The notes beneath the pieces were generated by a model. The model worked only from the letters and a program-made list of their open reading frames with translations, was not told the origin of the DNA and did not search any database. DNA of 64,000 nt, taken from the NCBI GenBank assembly GCA_049587755.1, contig JBAVEN010000077.1, positions 1 to 64,000 on the forward strand. The letters run 5' to 3'. Of this stretch, positions 32,402 to 40,565 are shown piece by piece (within the stretch, counting starts at the first letter, position 1; the number at the start of each line of letters is the position of its first letter). Made by a program: the position numbers and the translations under genes. Origin of the DNA: Bog-375 sp049587755 (GTDB taxonomy: Bacteria; Acidobacteriota; Terriglobia; Bryobacterales; Bryobacteraceae).

Positions 32402-35400
32402 CTACGCCCCTACTATTGAGACGTGCCGGCCGGCACCGGGCAGGCCGGCGACGCGTGCTGCTTTCACTGAGACGACGCCATCGGTATTTTGCAGCACGCC
32501 ATCGATCAGCAGAAACGGCTCGCCCAGCACCGCGAGTTTGAAGCGATCGAAAGTTTTCGGATCGAGGATGACATTGAGCACGCCGGTTTCATCTTCCAGG
32601 CTAAGGAAGACGAATCCCTTGGCCGTGCCCGGGCGCTGGCGCACGATCACCAAGCCGGCAATCCGCACCAGGCGGCCGTTGGGCATGCACGCCAGCTCGG
32701 TGGCGCGGGTCACGCCAAGCGCGTTCATTTCCCCGCGGCGATGCGCCATGGGATGGCGGCCGATAGTCAGGCCGGTGCCGCGGTAATCGGCCCACAGGCG
32801 CTCTTCGGTATCCATGTGCGCGAGCGGCGAAGGTTCGTCTGTTTCCTCTTGCAGCTCAAGCAGCGGGCCCACCGGCAGTGTGGCGCGCTGCGCCTGCCAG
32901 AGAGCGTCGCGGCGATGGACCCCGCGGGCCGCGCGAACGATGGAATTCAGGGCACCGATTTCCGCCAGCCGGTTGACCTCATCCTTGCGCAGCTCGGGCA
33001 CGCGCAGCGCCAGGTCATCGATGCTCGAGAACGGGTGCGCGCGAACGATGGCGCGGCCGGCTTCTTCGCGCAGGCCGCGGGCGTAGCGGAGGCCGAGACG
33101 CAGCGGCAGGCCGTGCCGAGCTTCCACCGTGCAGTCCCACTCCGATTTCATCACGTCCACCGGCAGCACCCGCAGGCCGTGCCGCTGCGCGTCTTTGATC
33201 AACACGGCGGGAGAGTAAAAGCCCATCGGCTGGTTGTTCAACATGGCGCAGGTGAAAGCCGCCAGGTAATGACACTTCAAATATGCGCTGGCGTAAGCCA
33301 GCAGGGCGAAACTCGCCGCGTGCGATTCGGGGAAGCCGTAGAGCGCAAAAGAAGTGATCGAGTGCACGATGGTATCCTGCACGGCGCCGGTGATGCCATT
33401 CGCCGCCATGCCGGCGCGCAGCCGCACTTCGAGATCCGCCATGCGTTTTTCCGAGCGTTTGAACCCCATGGCGCGGCGCAACTCCTCGGCTTCGCCGCCG
33501 CTGAATCCGGCGGCGATCATTGCCATGCGCAGCAACTGCTCCTGAAACAGCGGCACGCCCAGCGTGCGGCGCAGCACCGGTTCCAGCGTGGGGTGCAGGC
33601 AATCGGCCGCTTCCCTGCCCTGGCGCCGGTTCAAATAGGGATGCACCATTTTGCCCACGATCGGCCCCGGCCGGATGATCGCTACCTGCACCACGATGTC
33701 GTAAAAGCGGCGCGGTTTCATCCGTGGCAGACAGGACATCTGCGCGCGGCTTTCCACCTGGAACATGCCGATGGTGTCGGCTTTCTGGAGCGCCCGATAA
33801 ACCGCCGGATCGTCCTGCGGCAGGCGCGCCAGGTCCACCGGCTTGCCGTAGATCTCGGGAATCATTTTCAGGCTGTCCTGGATTACCGCCATCATGCCCA
33901 GGCCGAGCAGGTCCACCTTGATGATCCCCATATCGGCGCAGTCTTCCTTGTCCCACTGCACCACCACGCGGCCGGGCATGCTGGCCGGTTCGAGCGGCAC
34001 CACCGAATCCAGTTGCCCCTGGCAGATCACCATGCCGCCCGAATGCTGGCCGAGATGCCGCGGCATGTCCTGCGCCATTTTGTACAGCTCGAAAAATTTG
34101 CGCGCGCGTGGATTGGCGAGATCCAGGCCGGCTTCGCGAAACTGGCGGTCGGCGGTGTCTTTGGGATCCCGCCACTCCCAGGTATGCGCCAGCTTGGAAA
34201 GTTTTTCGAGCGAGGTGATTTCGAAGCCCAGCGCCTTGCCCACTTCGCGCGCAGCGGAGCGGCCGCGGTAGGTGATCACGTTGGCGGTCATAGCCGCGCC
34301 CAGCTGTCCGAAGCGCTGGTACACGTACTGGATGACCCGCTCGCGCTGTTCGCCGCTGGGCAGATCGATATCGATGTCAGGCCATTCGCCGCGCTCTTCG
34401 GAAAGAAAGCGCTCGAACAGCAGGTCCATGCCGACCGGGTCCACGGCGGTGATTTCGAGCGCATAGCAGACCGCGCTGTTGGCGGCCGAGCCGCGGCCCT
34501 GCGCCAAAATGCCGCTAGTCTTGGCGAAGCGCACGATGTCCCAAACGATGAGGAAATAGCCGGCGAGCTTGAGCTTTTCGATCAGCGCCAGCTCGCGCTC
34601 GATTTGCCGGCGCGCGCGCTCGTGGTAGGGCTGGTAGCGGCGGCGCGCGCCTTCATCCACGCGCGCGCGCAAAAAGCCGGCCATGGTTTCCCCTGCGGGC
34701 ACGGGATAGCGCGGAAATTCGTAACCGAGACGGTCAAGCGTGAATTCCAGGCGCGAGGAGATTTCGAGCGTAGCATCGAGCGCCTCGGGCAGATCGGCGA
34801 ACAGGCGCGCCATTTCCGCCGGAGTTTTGACGTGGCGCTCGGCATTGCGCTCCAGCAGCCGGCCGGCGTTTGCCAGCGTCACGTGGTTGCGGATGCAGGT
34901 GAACACGTCCAGCAGCTCGCGCTGGGCGGGCGTGGCGTAAGCGGCGCCGTTGGTGGCTACCAGCGGAATGCGGAGACGCCGCGCGAGTTCGATGATGGCC
35001 TGATTGGCTGCCTCCTCTTCCCGCTGGTGGTGGCGCTGCAGCTCGGCGTACACGTTGGAGCGGCCGAATATATCGAGCAGGCGTGCCTCGGGATGTCGGG
35101 TGAGGCAGATCAGGCCGCGCGCGAATTCGGCTAGCTCTTCGAGCGTGGCCGCACCTTCGCCTTTTTTGGCACGCAGCTTCATGCGGGTGATCAGACGGCA
35201 GAGGTTTTGATAGCCTTCGCGCGTGGCCGCCAGCAGCGGGTAGGAGTTGCCGTTGGTGCAAGTGATCTCCGCGGCCGTATGGGCGCGGATGCCGGCCTTT
35301 TTCGCCGCCATGTGAAAACGCGGCGCGCCGTAGACGCCGTTGCGGTCCACCAACGCCATGGCGGGCGCACCCGATTGCGCGCAGGCCCCCGCCATCTCTT

Positions 35401-35461
35401 CCGGCACCGAAGCGCCTTCGAGAAAACTGAAACCAGAGCGTGCGTGCAGTTCCACGTACAT
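32402..35461 (-). CDS. dnaE2: error-prone DNA polymerase III alpha subunit (ImuC/DnaE2)
   Basis: This 1019-residue C-family polymerase matches the DnaE2/ImuC length. It has an N-terminal PHP domain (MYVELHARSGFSFLEGASVP). The palm carries the paired aspartates in EWPDIDIDLPSGE. A fingers/thumb region follows, then a C-terminal OB-fold (RIAGLVIVRQRPGTAKGFV). Together with ImuA and ImuB it forms the SOS mutasome that bypasses lesions. It is the last gene of the cassette, 142 bp after the imuB stop, with a palindrome in the gap. Confidence 0.95.
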   Translation of the reverse strand: MYVELHARSGFSFLEGASVPEEMAGACAQSGAPAMALVDRNGVYGAPRFHMAAKKAGIRAHTAAEITCTNGNSYPLLAATREGYQNLCRLITRMKLRAKKGEGAATLEELAEFARGLICLTRHPEARLLDIFGRSNVYAELQRHHQREEEAANQAIIELARRLRIPLVATNGAAYATPAQRELLDVFTCIRNHVTLANAGRLLERNAERHVKTPAEMARLFADLPEALDATLEISSRLEFTLDRLGYEFPRYPVPAGETMAGFLRARVDEGARRRYQPYHERARRQIERELALIEKLKLAGYFLIVWDIVRFAKTSGILAQGRGSAANSAVCYALEITAVDPVGMDLLFERFLSEERGEWPDIDIDLPSGEQRERVIQYVYQRFGQLGAAMTANVITYRGRSAAREVGKALGFEITSLEKLSKLAHTWEWRDPKDTADRQFREAGLDLANPRARKFFELYKMAQDMPRHLGQHSGGMVICQGQLDSVVPLEPASMPGRVVVQWDKEDCADMGIIKVDLLGLGMMAVIQDSLKMIPEIYGKPVDLARLPQDDPAVYRALQKADTIGMFQVESRAQMSCLPRMKPRRFYDIVVQVAIIRPGPIVGKMVHPYLNRRQGREAADCLHPTLEPVLRRTLGVPLFQEQLLRMAMIAAGFSGGEAEELRRAMGFKRSEKRMADLEVRLRAGMAANGITGAVQDTIVHSITSFALYGFPESHAASFALLAYASAYLKCHYLAAFTCAMLNNQPMGFYSPAVLIKDAQRHGLRVLPVDVMKSEWDCTVEARHGLPLRLGLRYARGLREEAGRAIVRAHPFSSIDDLALRVPELRKDEVNRLAEIGALNSIVRAARGVHRRDALWQAQRATLPVGPLLELQEETDEPSPLAHMDTEERLWADYRGTGLTIGRHPMAHRRGEMNALGVTRATELACMPNGRLVRIAGLVIVRQRPGTAKGFVFLSLEDETGVLNVILDPKTFDRFKLAVLGEPFLLIDGVLQNTDGVVSVKAARVAGLPGAGRHVSIVGA

Positions 35462-35536
35462 GGAATTCTTTACTGCCTGTAAGGGCGAGGCATGCCTCCC
35501 GCGCCATGCATGCTCACAACCGCTTGTTTACTAGCC

Positions 35537-35556
35537 GGGCCGGGCGTGCCCGGCCC
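35537..35556. repeat. dispersed GGGCCGGGCG palindrome, copy 2
   Basis: GGGCCGGGCGTGCCCGGCCC has 9-bp perfect arms and a CCTAC flank, and matches the palindrome at 23764-23783 except at the centre. It lies between imuB and dnaE2, in the upstream region of dnaE2. Confidence 0.65.
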
Positions 35557-35603
35557 CTACGATTGACGCGAGGATGGGTTAGCGTATTTGCGAAATGATG
35601 TAC

Positions 35604-36959
35604 TTAGTCATAACTGCCTTCCACGAACCAGCCCCTTATCTCGCAATAGATGCGGTAGAGGGCGCCATCGGAAAGCGCGATATCCCATTCGTCTCGCGAC
35701 CAGGGGTCGCTAGTCCACCAGTCGCCGGAGGTGCGCCAGGGGCCAGCCCGTTCGAGAATTCGGCCGCGAATTTGCTCGGCGGCGAGGAAACTGGGCTGGC
35801 CGGAAGCCAGAGTGACGCGGGCCATGCGGGGCGGGCGATACATGCGGAGAACAAGCGAGGTTGCGGAGGACAGACAGCACTGTCCACGCGGCGCAAAGGC
35901 AGCGCCTTGGGACAGTGAAGTCTGTCCCCTGGTCTCCAGAATAAGGTGCGGAGGACAGACAGCACTGTCCACGCGGCGCAAAAGCGGCGCCTTGGGACAG
36001 TGAAGTCTGTCCCCCGGTTTCTGCATGCGGAACGCATCGGGGCGATAGGTGTCGAGCAACTCGGGGCAGCCCGCGCGGCCCTCGCCGACGATTGCTTGAA
36101 TCCGCGCCAGCGTCAGCTCCAGCTTCACGGGCTCCGGGGCGGCGGGCACGAAAAGGCCGCCCTGCGCGGCTTGCGGCTTCACGGGATTCACGCCAAGCTT
36201 AATGCGTTCGATGGGCGCCGCGGGCGGATGGCCGGCAAGATCGAGCCGCAGCAATTTCAATAACGATTTGCCATCGAGCGAGGGCGCCGGCAGCCGCAAC
36301 GTGCGTTCATGAACGGTGCGGGTTTCCAGATGCAGGCAAAGGCGCAACTCATTGGTGGCAAGCCCGCGAGTGGCCAGCCGCGTGATGAGGCCATTCAGCA
36401 GGCGCGCCAGCAGGAACTCGAGCGGCTCCAGCAGCTCCACAGGATATTCCAGCTCGATCTCTTCCTCAAACCGCGGCGGCTCTTCGAACGGCGTCAGCTT
36501 GCGCTCCGCTTCCCCGCGCGCCAGCTCGCGCAGATGCAATCCTTCCGCGCCCAGGCGCTCGGCAATTCCCAGCGGCGGCAGCGCGGCCAGATCCTGAAAG
36601 CGGCGAATGCCCCAGCGCTCGAGCGTTTCCTGCAACTCGGCGGAGGGCCCCAGCAGCGCGACCGGCAGCTTGCCCAGGAACTTGGCTTCATCGCCCTGCG
36701 GAACTATGCTGACGCCCATGAATCCACGGGCGGCGCAGATGGCGGCATCGGGATTGGCGGCCAGGGCGATAGCCGCCTGCGCACCGCTTTCGGCGGCGCG
36801 GCGCGCCAGGGCAGCGGCCAGTTCCTGCGCGGCGCCGAAGAGGCGGTCCAGGCCGGCCACGTCGCAAACGGCGGTGTCGGGCGCGGTTTGCTCCACCAGC
36901 GGCGAAAAATCAAACGCCACCGCCGCCAGGTTTCCCGCGCCATGCAAACAGGCGAACAT
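35604..36959 (-). CDS. imuB: ImuB, Y-family-like mutasome protein, with repeat-derived insertion
   Basis: This 451-residue protein starts MFACLHGAGNLAAVAFDF. It has Y-polymerase palm features (PDTAVCDVAGLDRLFG) and a helix-hairpin-helix (GIRRFQDLAALPPLGIAERLG). Its C-terminal part ends APRTSGDWW-like (GPWRTSGDWWTSDPWSRDEW), typical of ImuB. Residues about 314-366 are translated from two tandem copies of a palindromic repeat, inserted between DTYRPDAFRM and LRMYRPPR. Normal ImuB proteins pass directly between those motifs. ImuB is catalytically dead in this family and acts as the hub that binds the beta clamp, ImuA and ImuC. It starts 3 bp after imuA. Confidence 0.88.
   Translation of the reverse strand: MFACLHGAGNLAAVAFDFSPLVEQTAPDTAVCDVAGLDRLFGAAQELAAALARRAAESGAQAAIALAANPDAAICAARGFMGVSIVPQGDEAKFLGKLPVALLGPSAELQETLERWGIRRFQDLAALPPLGIAERLGAEGLHLRELARGEAERKLTPFEEPPRFEEEIELEYPVELLEPLEFLLARLLNGLITRLATRGLATNELRLCLHLETRTVHERTLRLPAPSLDGKSLLKLLRLDLAGHPPAAPIERIKLGVNPVKPQAAQGGLFVPAAPEPVKLELTLARIQAIVGEGRAGCPELLDTYRPDAFRMQKPGDRLHCPKAPLLRRVDSAVCPPHLILETRGQTSLSQGAAFAPRGQCCLSSATSLVLRMYRPPRMARVTLASGQPSFLAAEQIRGRILERAGPWRTSGDWWTSDPWSRDEWDIALSDGALYRIYCEIRGWFVEGSYD
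35862..36021. repeat. tandem pair of the GGACAGAC palindromic repeat within imuB
   Basis: Two copies, each about 75 bp, start at 35862 and 35947 with an 85-bp period: GCGGAGGACAGACAGCACTG, TCCACGCGGCGCAAA, (A/G)CGCCTTGGGACAGTG, AAGTCTGTCCCC. Each copy folds as a hairpin, because GGACAGAC-CACTGTCC pairs with GGACAGTG-GTCTGTCC. The 85-bp period puts the copies in two different frames, yet both remain free of stops on the coding strand of imuB. A third copy lies at 36979-37045. Confidence 0.8.
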
Positions 36960-36962
36960 AGC

Positions 36963-37709
36963 TTACTCGCGTCCGATCGAGGACAGACACCACTGTCCAC
37001 GCGGCGCAAAGTCGGCGCCTTGGGACAGTGGTGTCAGTCCCCGACCGGTATCGAAAACGGCGGTAATGGCGCGACCAGGCTTGCGCCGCGCCACCGCCAC
37101 GCGCATGCCGCCGAGCAGCCGGGCGGAATCGAGCACGCCCGACCAGTGCGTGCGCTGCCGCGACAACTCCAGCATCAGGCTGGCGCACGTTTTGGCGTTC
37201 GATTGCCTCGCCACTGCAATCAGCACGGTGGGTGTGTGCTCCACGGCGCGGCGCAAACGGAACCAAGAAGTGAGCGAGATGCGCCGCGCGGCCGGCGCCG
37301 GAGTATCGCCCAGATCCAGCGCCACCACGCCGAAGCCGCCGCCTTGCAGCAGCAGATCGGCCGCACGGAGCGCATGCTCGGCGTTGTGTCCGCAGCGAAT
37401 CCACAACAGCCGCGGCAAATCCACGCCGGCCGCCGCGGCGGAAAGCGGATCGAACGCGTCTTCTGCATCCACCAGGGCGCAGAACTCCTGTCGCGCGGTG
37501 GCATGGGCAAGAATCGAAACCAGCAGGCTGGCGCGGCCGGAAGATGGCGCGCCGAAAATCTCCGTGAGACACCCGCGCGGCAGGCCGCCAGTCACCAGGT
37601 CGATTTCCGGAACGCCGCTCGGAACCGCTTCGGCAGCCGTTTTCTCTTGCCACCCCAGGTGACCGCCGAGCAGAGTTTCGAACTGTTTCCGAAGTACCGC
37701 CGCGCCCAT
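36963..37709 (-). CDS. imuA: ImuA, RecA-like mutasome protein, ending in repeat-derived residues
   Basis: This 248-residue P-loop protein starts MGAAVLRKQFETLLGG. A degenerate Walker A (GAPSSGRAS, residues about 53-61), LLWIRCGH and LLLQGGGFGVVALDLGD match the RecA/SulA-related ImuA family. It loads or regulates the ImuB-DnaE2 complex. The final ~27 residues (from DTGRGLTPLSQG to SIGRE) are encoded by the third copy of the GGACAGAC palindromic repeat, so the native C-terminus has been replaced or extended. imuB starts three bases later. A LexA-like site lies just upstream. Confidence 0.8.
   Translation of the reverse strand: MGAAVLRKQFETLLGGHLGWQEKTAAEAVPSGVPEIDLVTGGLPRGCLTEIFGAPSSGRASLLVSILAHATARQEFCALVDAEDAFDPLSAAAAGVDLPRLLWIRCGHNAEHALRAADLLLQGGGFGVVALDLGDTPAPAARRISLTSWFRLRRAVEHTPTVLIAVARQSNAKTCASLMLELSRQRTHWSGVLDSARLLGGMRVAVARRKPGRAITAVFDTGRGLTPLSQGADFAPRGQWCLSSIGRE
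36979..37045. repeat. GGACAGAC palindromic repeat, third copy, at the end of imuA
   Basis: GAGGACAGACACCACTGTCC, ACGCGGCGCAAAGTCGGCGC, then CTTGGGACAGTGGTGTCAGT and CCCC. The outer arms GGACAGACACCACTGTCC and GGACAGTGGTGTCAGTCC pair with one mismatch around a GC-rich centre. The copy sits at the imuA-imuB junction and supplies the last codons of imuA plus the region just before the imuB start. Confidence 0.8.
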
Positions 37710-37711
37710 AT

Positions 37712-37726
37712 TTTCGCCTTTTGTTC
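37712..37726. promoter_or_regulatory. candidate LexA-like direct repeat upstream of imuA
   Basis: TTTC-N7-GTTC on the plus strand (GAAC-N7-GAAA on the imuA strand), three bases upstream of the imuA ATG. The GTTC-N7-GTTC direct repeat is the known LexA box of alphaproteobacteria, and imuA-imuB-dnaE2 cassettes are LexA-controlled elsewhere. One half-site differs from consensus at one base. No LexA gene is in the window, and whether this lineage uses that box is not known to me. Confidence 0.3.
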
Positions 37727-37836
37727 GCCTACTTGATTTTTACAGAAATGAGCCGCGGTGTCAATTGGTACAAGGCAATACGAACCCACGCAAATTTAAC
37801 TTGTATTTTGCAAGTGACTCCGATAATTTATGGGAA

Positions 37837-38301
37837 ATGCCTGGGGCGCCGAAGTCAAAAAGGCGGTCTGGCTGCCCGGTGAGTATCTCCCTGGAACTGT
37901 TGGGAGATCGCTGGTCGCTGCTGATTGTCCGCGATCTGATGGTGCGCGGGCTCCGGACATTTAAGGAGTTCCAGGAATCGGGCGAAGGGATTGCCTCGAA
38001 CGTTCTGGCGGACCGTCTACAGAAACTCGAAGCGGCGGGAATCATCGCCGCGGAAGCGGATGAGACGGATGGAAGAAGGGTAAATTACCGGCTGACTGAG
38101 AAAGGGATTGACCTGGCGCCGGTGCTTTTGGAGTTGTTGATCTGGGGAGCTCGGCACGAAGAGACAGGTGCGCCGTGCGCCGCAATCGAGGAAATGGCGA
38201 AAAATCGCGAAGCCGTCGTAGCTGAAGCCCGGCGACGGTGGCAAGAACGCGATTCGACTCCGCTGATCCCCAAATTTGGGGAAGACGCTACGCAGAGATA
38301 A
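37837..38301 (+). CDS. HxlR-family winged-helix transcriptional regulator
   Basis: A 154-residue MarR-like HxlR protein. The family's N-terminal cysteine and following helix are clear (SGCPVSISLELLGDRWSLLI), and the wing helix is EGIASNVLADRLQKLEAAGI, then DGRRVNYRLTEKG. HxlR proteins usually repress nearby genes in response to electrophiles or aromatic compounds. The ATG at 37837 (MPGAPKSKRRSG) is preferred to 37765. The DinB-like gene starts 15 bp downstream, so they probably share an operon. It is divergent from imuA. Confidence 0.85.
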   Translation: MPGAPKSKRRSGCPVSISLELLGDRWSLLIVRDLMVRGLRTFKEFQESGEGIASNVLADRLQKLEAAGIIAAEADETDGRRVNYRLTEKGIDLAPVLLELLIWGARHEETGAPCAAIEEMAKNREAVVAEARRRWQERDSTPLIPKFGEDATQR

Positions 38302-38316
38302 AAGGAGGGGACTACA

Positions 38317-38919
38317 ATGACAAGAACTTCAGTACTTTCAGGCGCGCTGCTGTTATTGGGCGCTACGGCATTCGGGCAGGCACTCACTCAAGCGGATCGC
38401 GAGCGGGGTGTTCAGTATCTCGAGCAAACCCGCGACGGCGTGGTCGCGGCTGTGAAGGGACTCTCGGACGCTCAGATGAAGTTTAAATCGGCGCCGGACC
38501 GTTGGTCTGTGGCGGAAACGCTCGAACACATTGCCAAGGCCGAAGATTTGCTCTTCCAGCTGATAACGGATACGGTCATGAAGGCGCCCGCGGGACCCGC
38601 CGATCGCGATACGGCGAAAATCGACGCCATGGTTTTGGCCAGGATCCCGGACCGAAGCCACAAAGTCCAGGCGCCGCCGCCGTTGGTGCCCACGGGCAAT
38701 TGGACGCCAGCCGAGTGCCTCGATCATTTTCTGAAGAGCCGCGCCAAAACAATCGCGTTCCTGGAATCGACGCCGGGCTTACGCGAGCATGTCGCCGACA
38801 GCCCACTTCGGCAGCAGCTGGACGGATACGAATGGCTGCTGTATATCGCGGCGCACAGCGAGAGACACACCAAACAGATTCTCGAAGTGAAGGCCGATCC
38901 AAACTTCCCGAAGAATTAG
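38317..38919 (+). CDS. exported DinB-fold protein
   Basis: This 200-residue protein begins with a signal peptide (MTRTSVLSGALLLLGATAFG). A four-helix DinB domain follows: WSVAETLEHIAKAEDLLF supplies one metal histidine, and HFLKSRAKTIAF and AHSERHTKQILEV supply the others in the usual order. DinB-fold proteins include thiol-dependent (bacillithiol-type) transferases, but many members have no known reaction. Export is unusual for the fold. It directly follows the HxlR regulator, which probably controls it. Confidence 0.8.
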   Translation: MTRTSVLSGALLLLGATAFGQALTQADRERGVQYLEQTRDGVVAAVKGLSDAQMKFKSAPDRWSVAETLEHIAKAEDLLFQLITDTVMKAPAGPADRDTAKIDAMVLARIPDRSHKVQAPPPLVPTGNWTPAECLDHFLKSRAKTIAFLESTPGLREHVADSPLRQQLDGYEWLLYIAAHSERHTKQILEVKADPNFPKN

Positions 38920-38951
38920 GGCAAGTCAGGAAATGACCAGTTCAGTCAGCA

Positions 38952-39018
38952 ACCGCTCCCTGTGGTCGCAGCTCTGAAGGAGACGAACGCATCGGAGCCG
39001 CGACCGTGAGGGAGCGGT
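38952..39018. repeat. long REP-like inverted repeat
   Basis: ACCGCTCCCTGTGGTCGCAG then CTCTG (38952-38975) faces CGGAGCCGCGACCGTGAGGG then AGCGGT (38993-39018). The arms pair almost throughout their ~25 bp. A single arm is also found at 9962-9986. It lies between the DinB-like gene and the BNR-protein gene, where it could end transcription of the first. Confidence 0.65.
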
Positions 39019-39057
39019 CGGAAAGTCATTAAAACAGTCATTAAATAGGAGGGGAAT

Positions 39058-40173
39058 ATGAGCAACGTACGCGTACTGGTTGGCACACGCAAGGGAGCGT
39101 TCGTGCTGACTTCGGACGGTAAGCGCGATAAGTGGGAGGTGAGCGGCCCGCACTTTGCGGGTTGGGAAATTTACCACATGAAAGGCTCGCCTGCGGACCC
39201 GAACCGGCTCTACGCATCGCAGTCGAGCGGCTGGTCCGGGCAGGTAATCGAGCGTTCGAACGACGGCGGCAAAACCTGGGAGCCGGTGGGCAATAAGTTC
39301 GTCTATGATGGCGTACCCGGCACGCACCAGTGGTACGACGGCACGCCGCACCCTTGGGAATTCAAGCGGGTTTGGCACCTGGAACCGTCGCTGACCGATC
39401 CGGATACGGTCTTCGCCGGCGTGGAAGACGCCGCTCTATTCCGCTCGACCGACGCCGGGCAGACGTGGCAGGAACTCGCGGGGCTGCGCGGCCACGGCTC
39501 GGGGCCGCGCTGGCAACCGGGCGCCGGCGGCATGTGCCTGCACACCATTCTTCTCGATCCGAGGGGCAACGGCCGCATCTCCATCGCCATCTCGGCTGCG
39601 GGCGCCTTCCGCAGCGACGACTCCGGGGTGACGTGGCAGCCGATCAACCGCGGATTGCATTCGCAATACATCCCCGACCCGACCGCCGAGGTGGGCCACT
39701 GCATTCACCACATGGCGATGCACGCTTCGCGGCCGAACGTCCTGTTCATGCAAAAGCACTGGGACGTGATGCGCAGCGACGATGGCGGCGACTCCTGGCA
39801 GGAGGTCAGCGGCAACCTGCCGACCGATTTCGGCTTCGTCATCGACGTCCACGCGCACGAGCCGGAAACCATTTTCGTGGTGCCGATCAAGAGCGACTCG
39901 GAGCACTTTCCACCCGAAGGCAAACTGCGCGTGTACCGCAGCCGCACCGGCGGCAACGAGTGGGAGCCGCTCACCAAAGGCCTGCCGCAAAGCGACTGTT
40001 ACGTGAACGTGCTGCGCGACGCGATGGCGGTGGATGCGCTCGATAAGTGCGGCCTCTATTTCGGCACCACCGGCGGGCAAGTCTACGCGTCGGCCGATGC
40101 CGGCGACAGTTGGGCACCGATTGTCCGCGATCTTCCGGCGGTGCTATCCGTCGAGGTCCAGACACTGCCATGA
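39058..40173 (+). CDS. BNR/Asp-box beta-propeller protein
   Basis: A 371-residue protein with at least five Asp-box motifs (S-x-D-x-G-x-x-W): SNDGGKTWEP, STDAGQTWQE, SDDSGVTWQP, SDDGGDSWQE and SADAGDSWAP. Such repeats form sialidase-like beta-propellers. There is no signal peptide (MSNVRVLVGTRKGAFVL), so it is predicted to be cytoplasmic, unlike true exo-sialidases. No catalytic arginine triad could be confirmed. Its TGA overlaps the ATG of a MoaD/ThiS-like gene (ATGA, 40170-40173), so the two are coupled and may act together. A strong Shine-Dalgarno-like AGGAGGGG precedes the start. Confidence 0.8.
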   Translation: MSNVRVLVGTRKGAFVLTSDGKRDKWEVSGPHFAGWEIYHMKGSPADPNRLYASQSSGWSGQVIERSNDGGKTWEPVGNKFVYDGVPGTHQWYDGTPHPWEFKRVWHLEPSLTDPDTVFAGVEDAALFRSTDAGQTWQELAGLRGHGSGPRWQPGAGGMCLHTILLDPRGNGRISIAISAAGAFRSDDSGVTWQPINRGLHSQYIPDPTAEVGHCIHHMAMHASRPNVLFMQKHWDVMRSDDGGDSWQEVSGNLPTDFGFVIDVHAHEPETIFVVPIKSDSEHFPPEGKLRVYRSRTGGNEWEPLTKGLPQSDCYVNVLRDAMAVDALDKCGLYFGTTGGQVYASADAGDSWAPIVRDLPAVLSVEVQTLP

Positions 40174-40466
40174 TCCGGGTTGAGCTGCCCGCGCATCTGC
40201 GGAACCTGGCGCACATCGCGGGCGAGGTGCAGCTTGAAGTGGAGGGGCGGGTCACGCAGCGCTCGGTGCTCGACGCGCTCGAGGCCCGCTATCCGATGCT
40301 CGAAGGGACCATCCGCGACCATGTCACGCAACAGCGCAGACCTTTCGTCCGGTTCTTCGCCTGCGCCGAGGATCTGTCTCACGAATCCCCGGATGCACCG
40401 CTGCCCGACGCAGTCGCGAACGGCGCGGAGCCACTGCTGATTGTGGGAGCGATCGCGGGCGGGTAG
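40170..40466 (+). CDS. MoaD/ThiS-like ubiquitin-fold sulfur carrier
   Basis: A 98-residue beta-grasp protein (MIRVELPAHLRNLAHIAGEV) ending in the diglycine AIAGG that is adenylated and thiocarboxylated in MoaD and ThiS. Its core (VTQRSVLDALEARYPMLEG) follows MoaD-family spacing. No MoeB/ThiF-like activating enzyme or molybdopterin genes are nearby. The start overlaps the stop of the BNR-protein gene by 4 bp, so it depends on that gene for translation. Whether it serves cofactor synthesis or a dedicated partner is unknown. Confidence 0.75.
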   Translation: MIRVELPAHLRNLAHIAGEVQLEVEGRVTQRSVLDALEARYPMLEGTIRDHVTQQRRPFVRFFACAEDLSHESPDAPLPDAVANGAEPLLIVGAIAGG

Positions 40467-40565
40467 GCGGCCGCGATCTGAGACAGGGAACTCCTCGAGA
40501 ACCCGGCTTCGCGCCGTAAACCGGCGGTGCGCCAGCGCAGCTCTGCATTCGGTTTTCAGGAGCGG

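Noticed and set aside
32489..35134. Long plus-strand frame (881 codons) opposite dnaE2
   Set aside because: Antisense of an unmistakable polymerase; composition (H, A, Q, R) typical of shadow frames.
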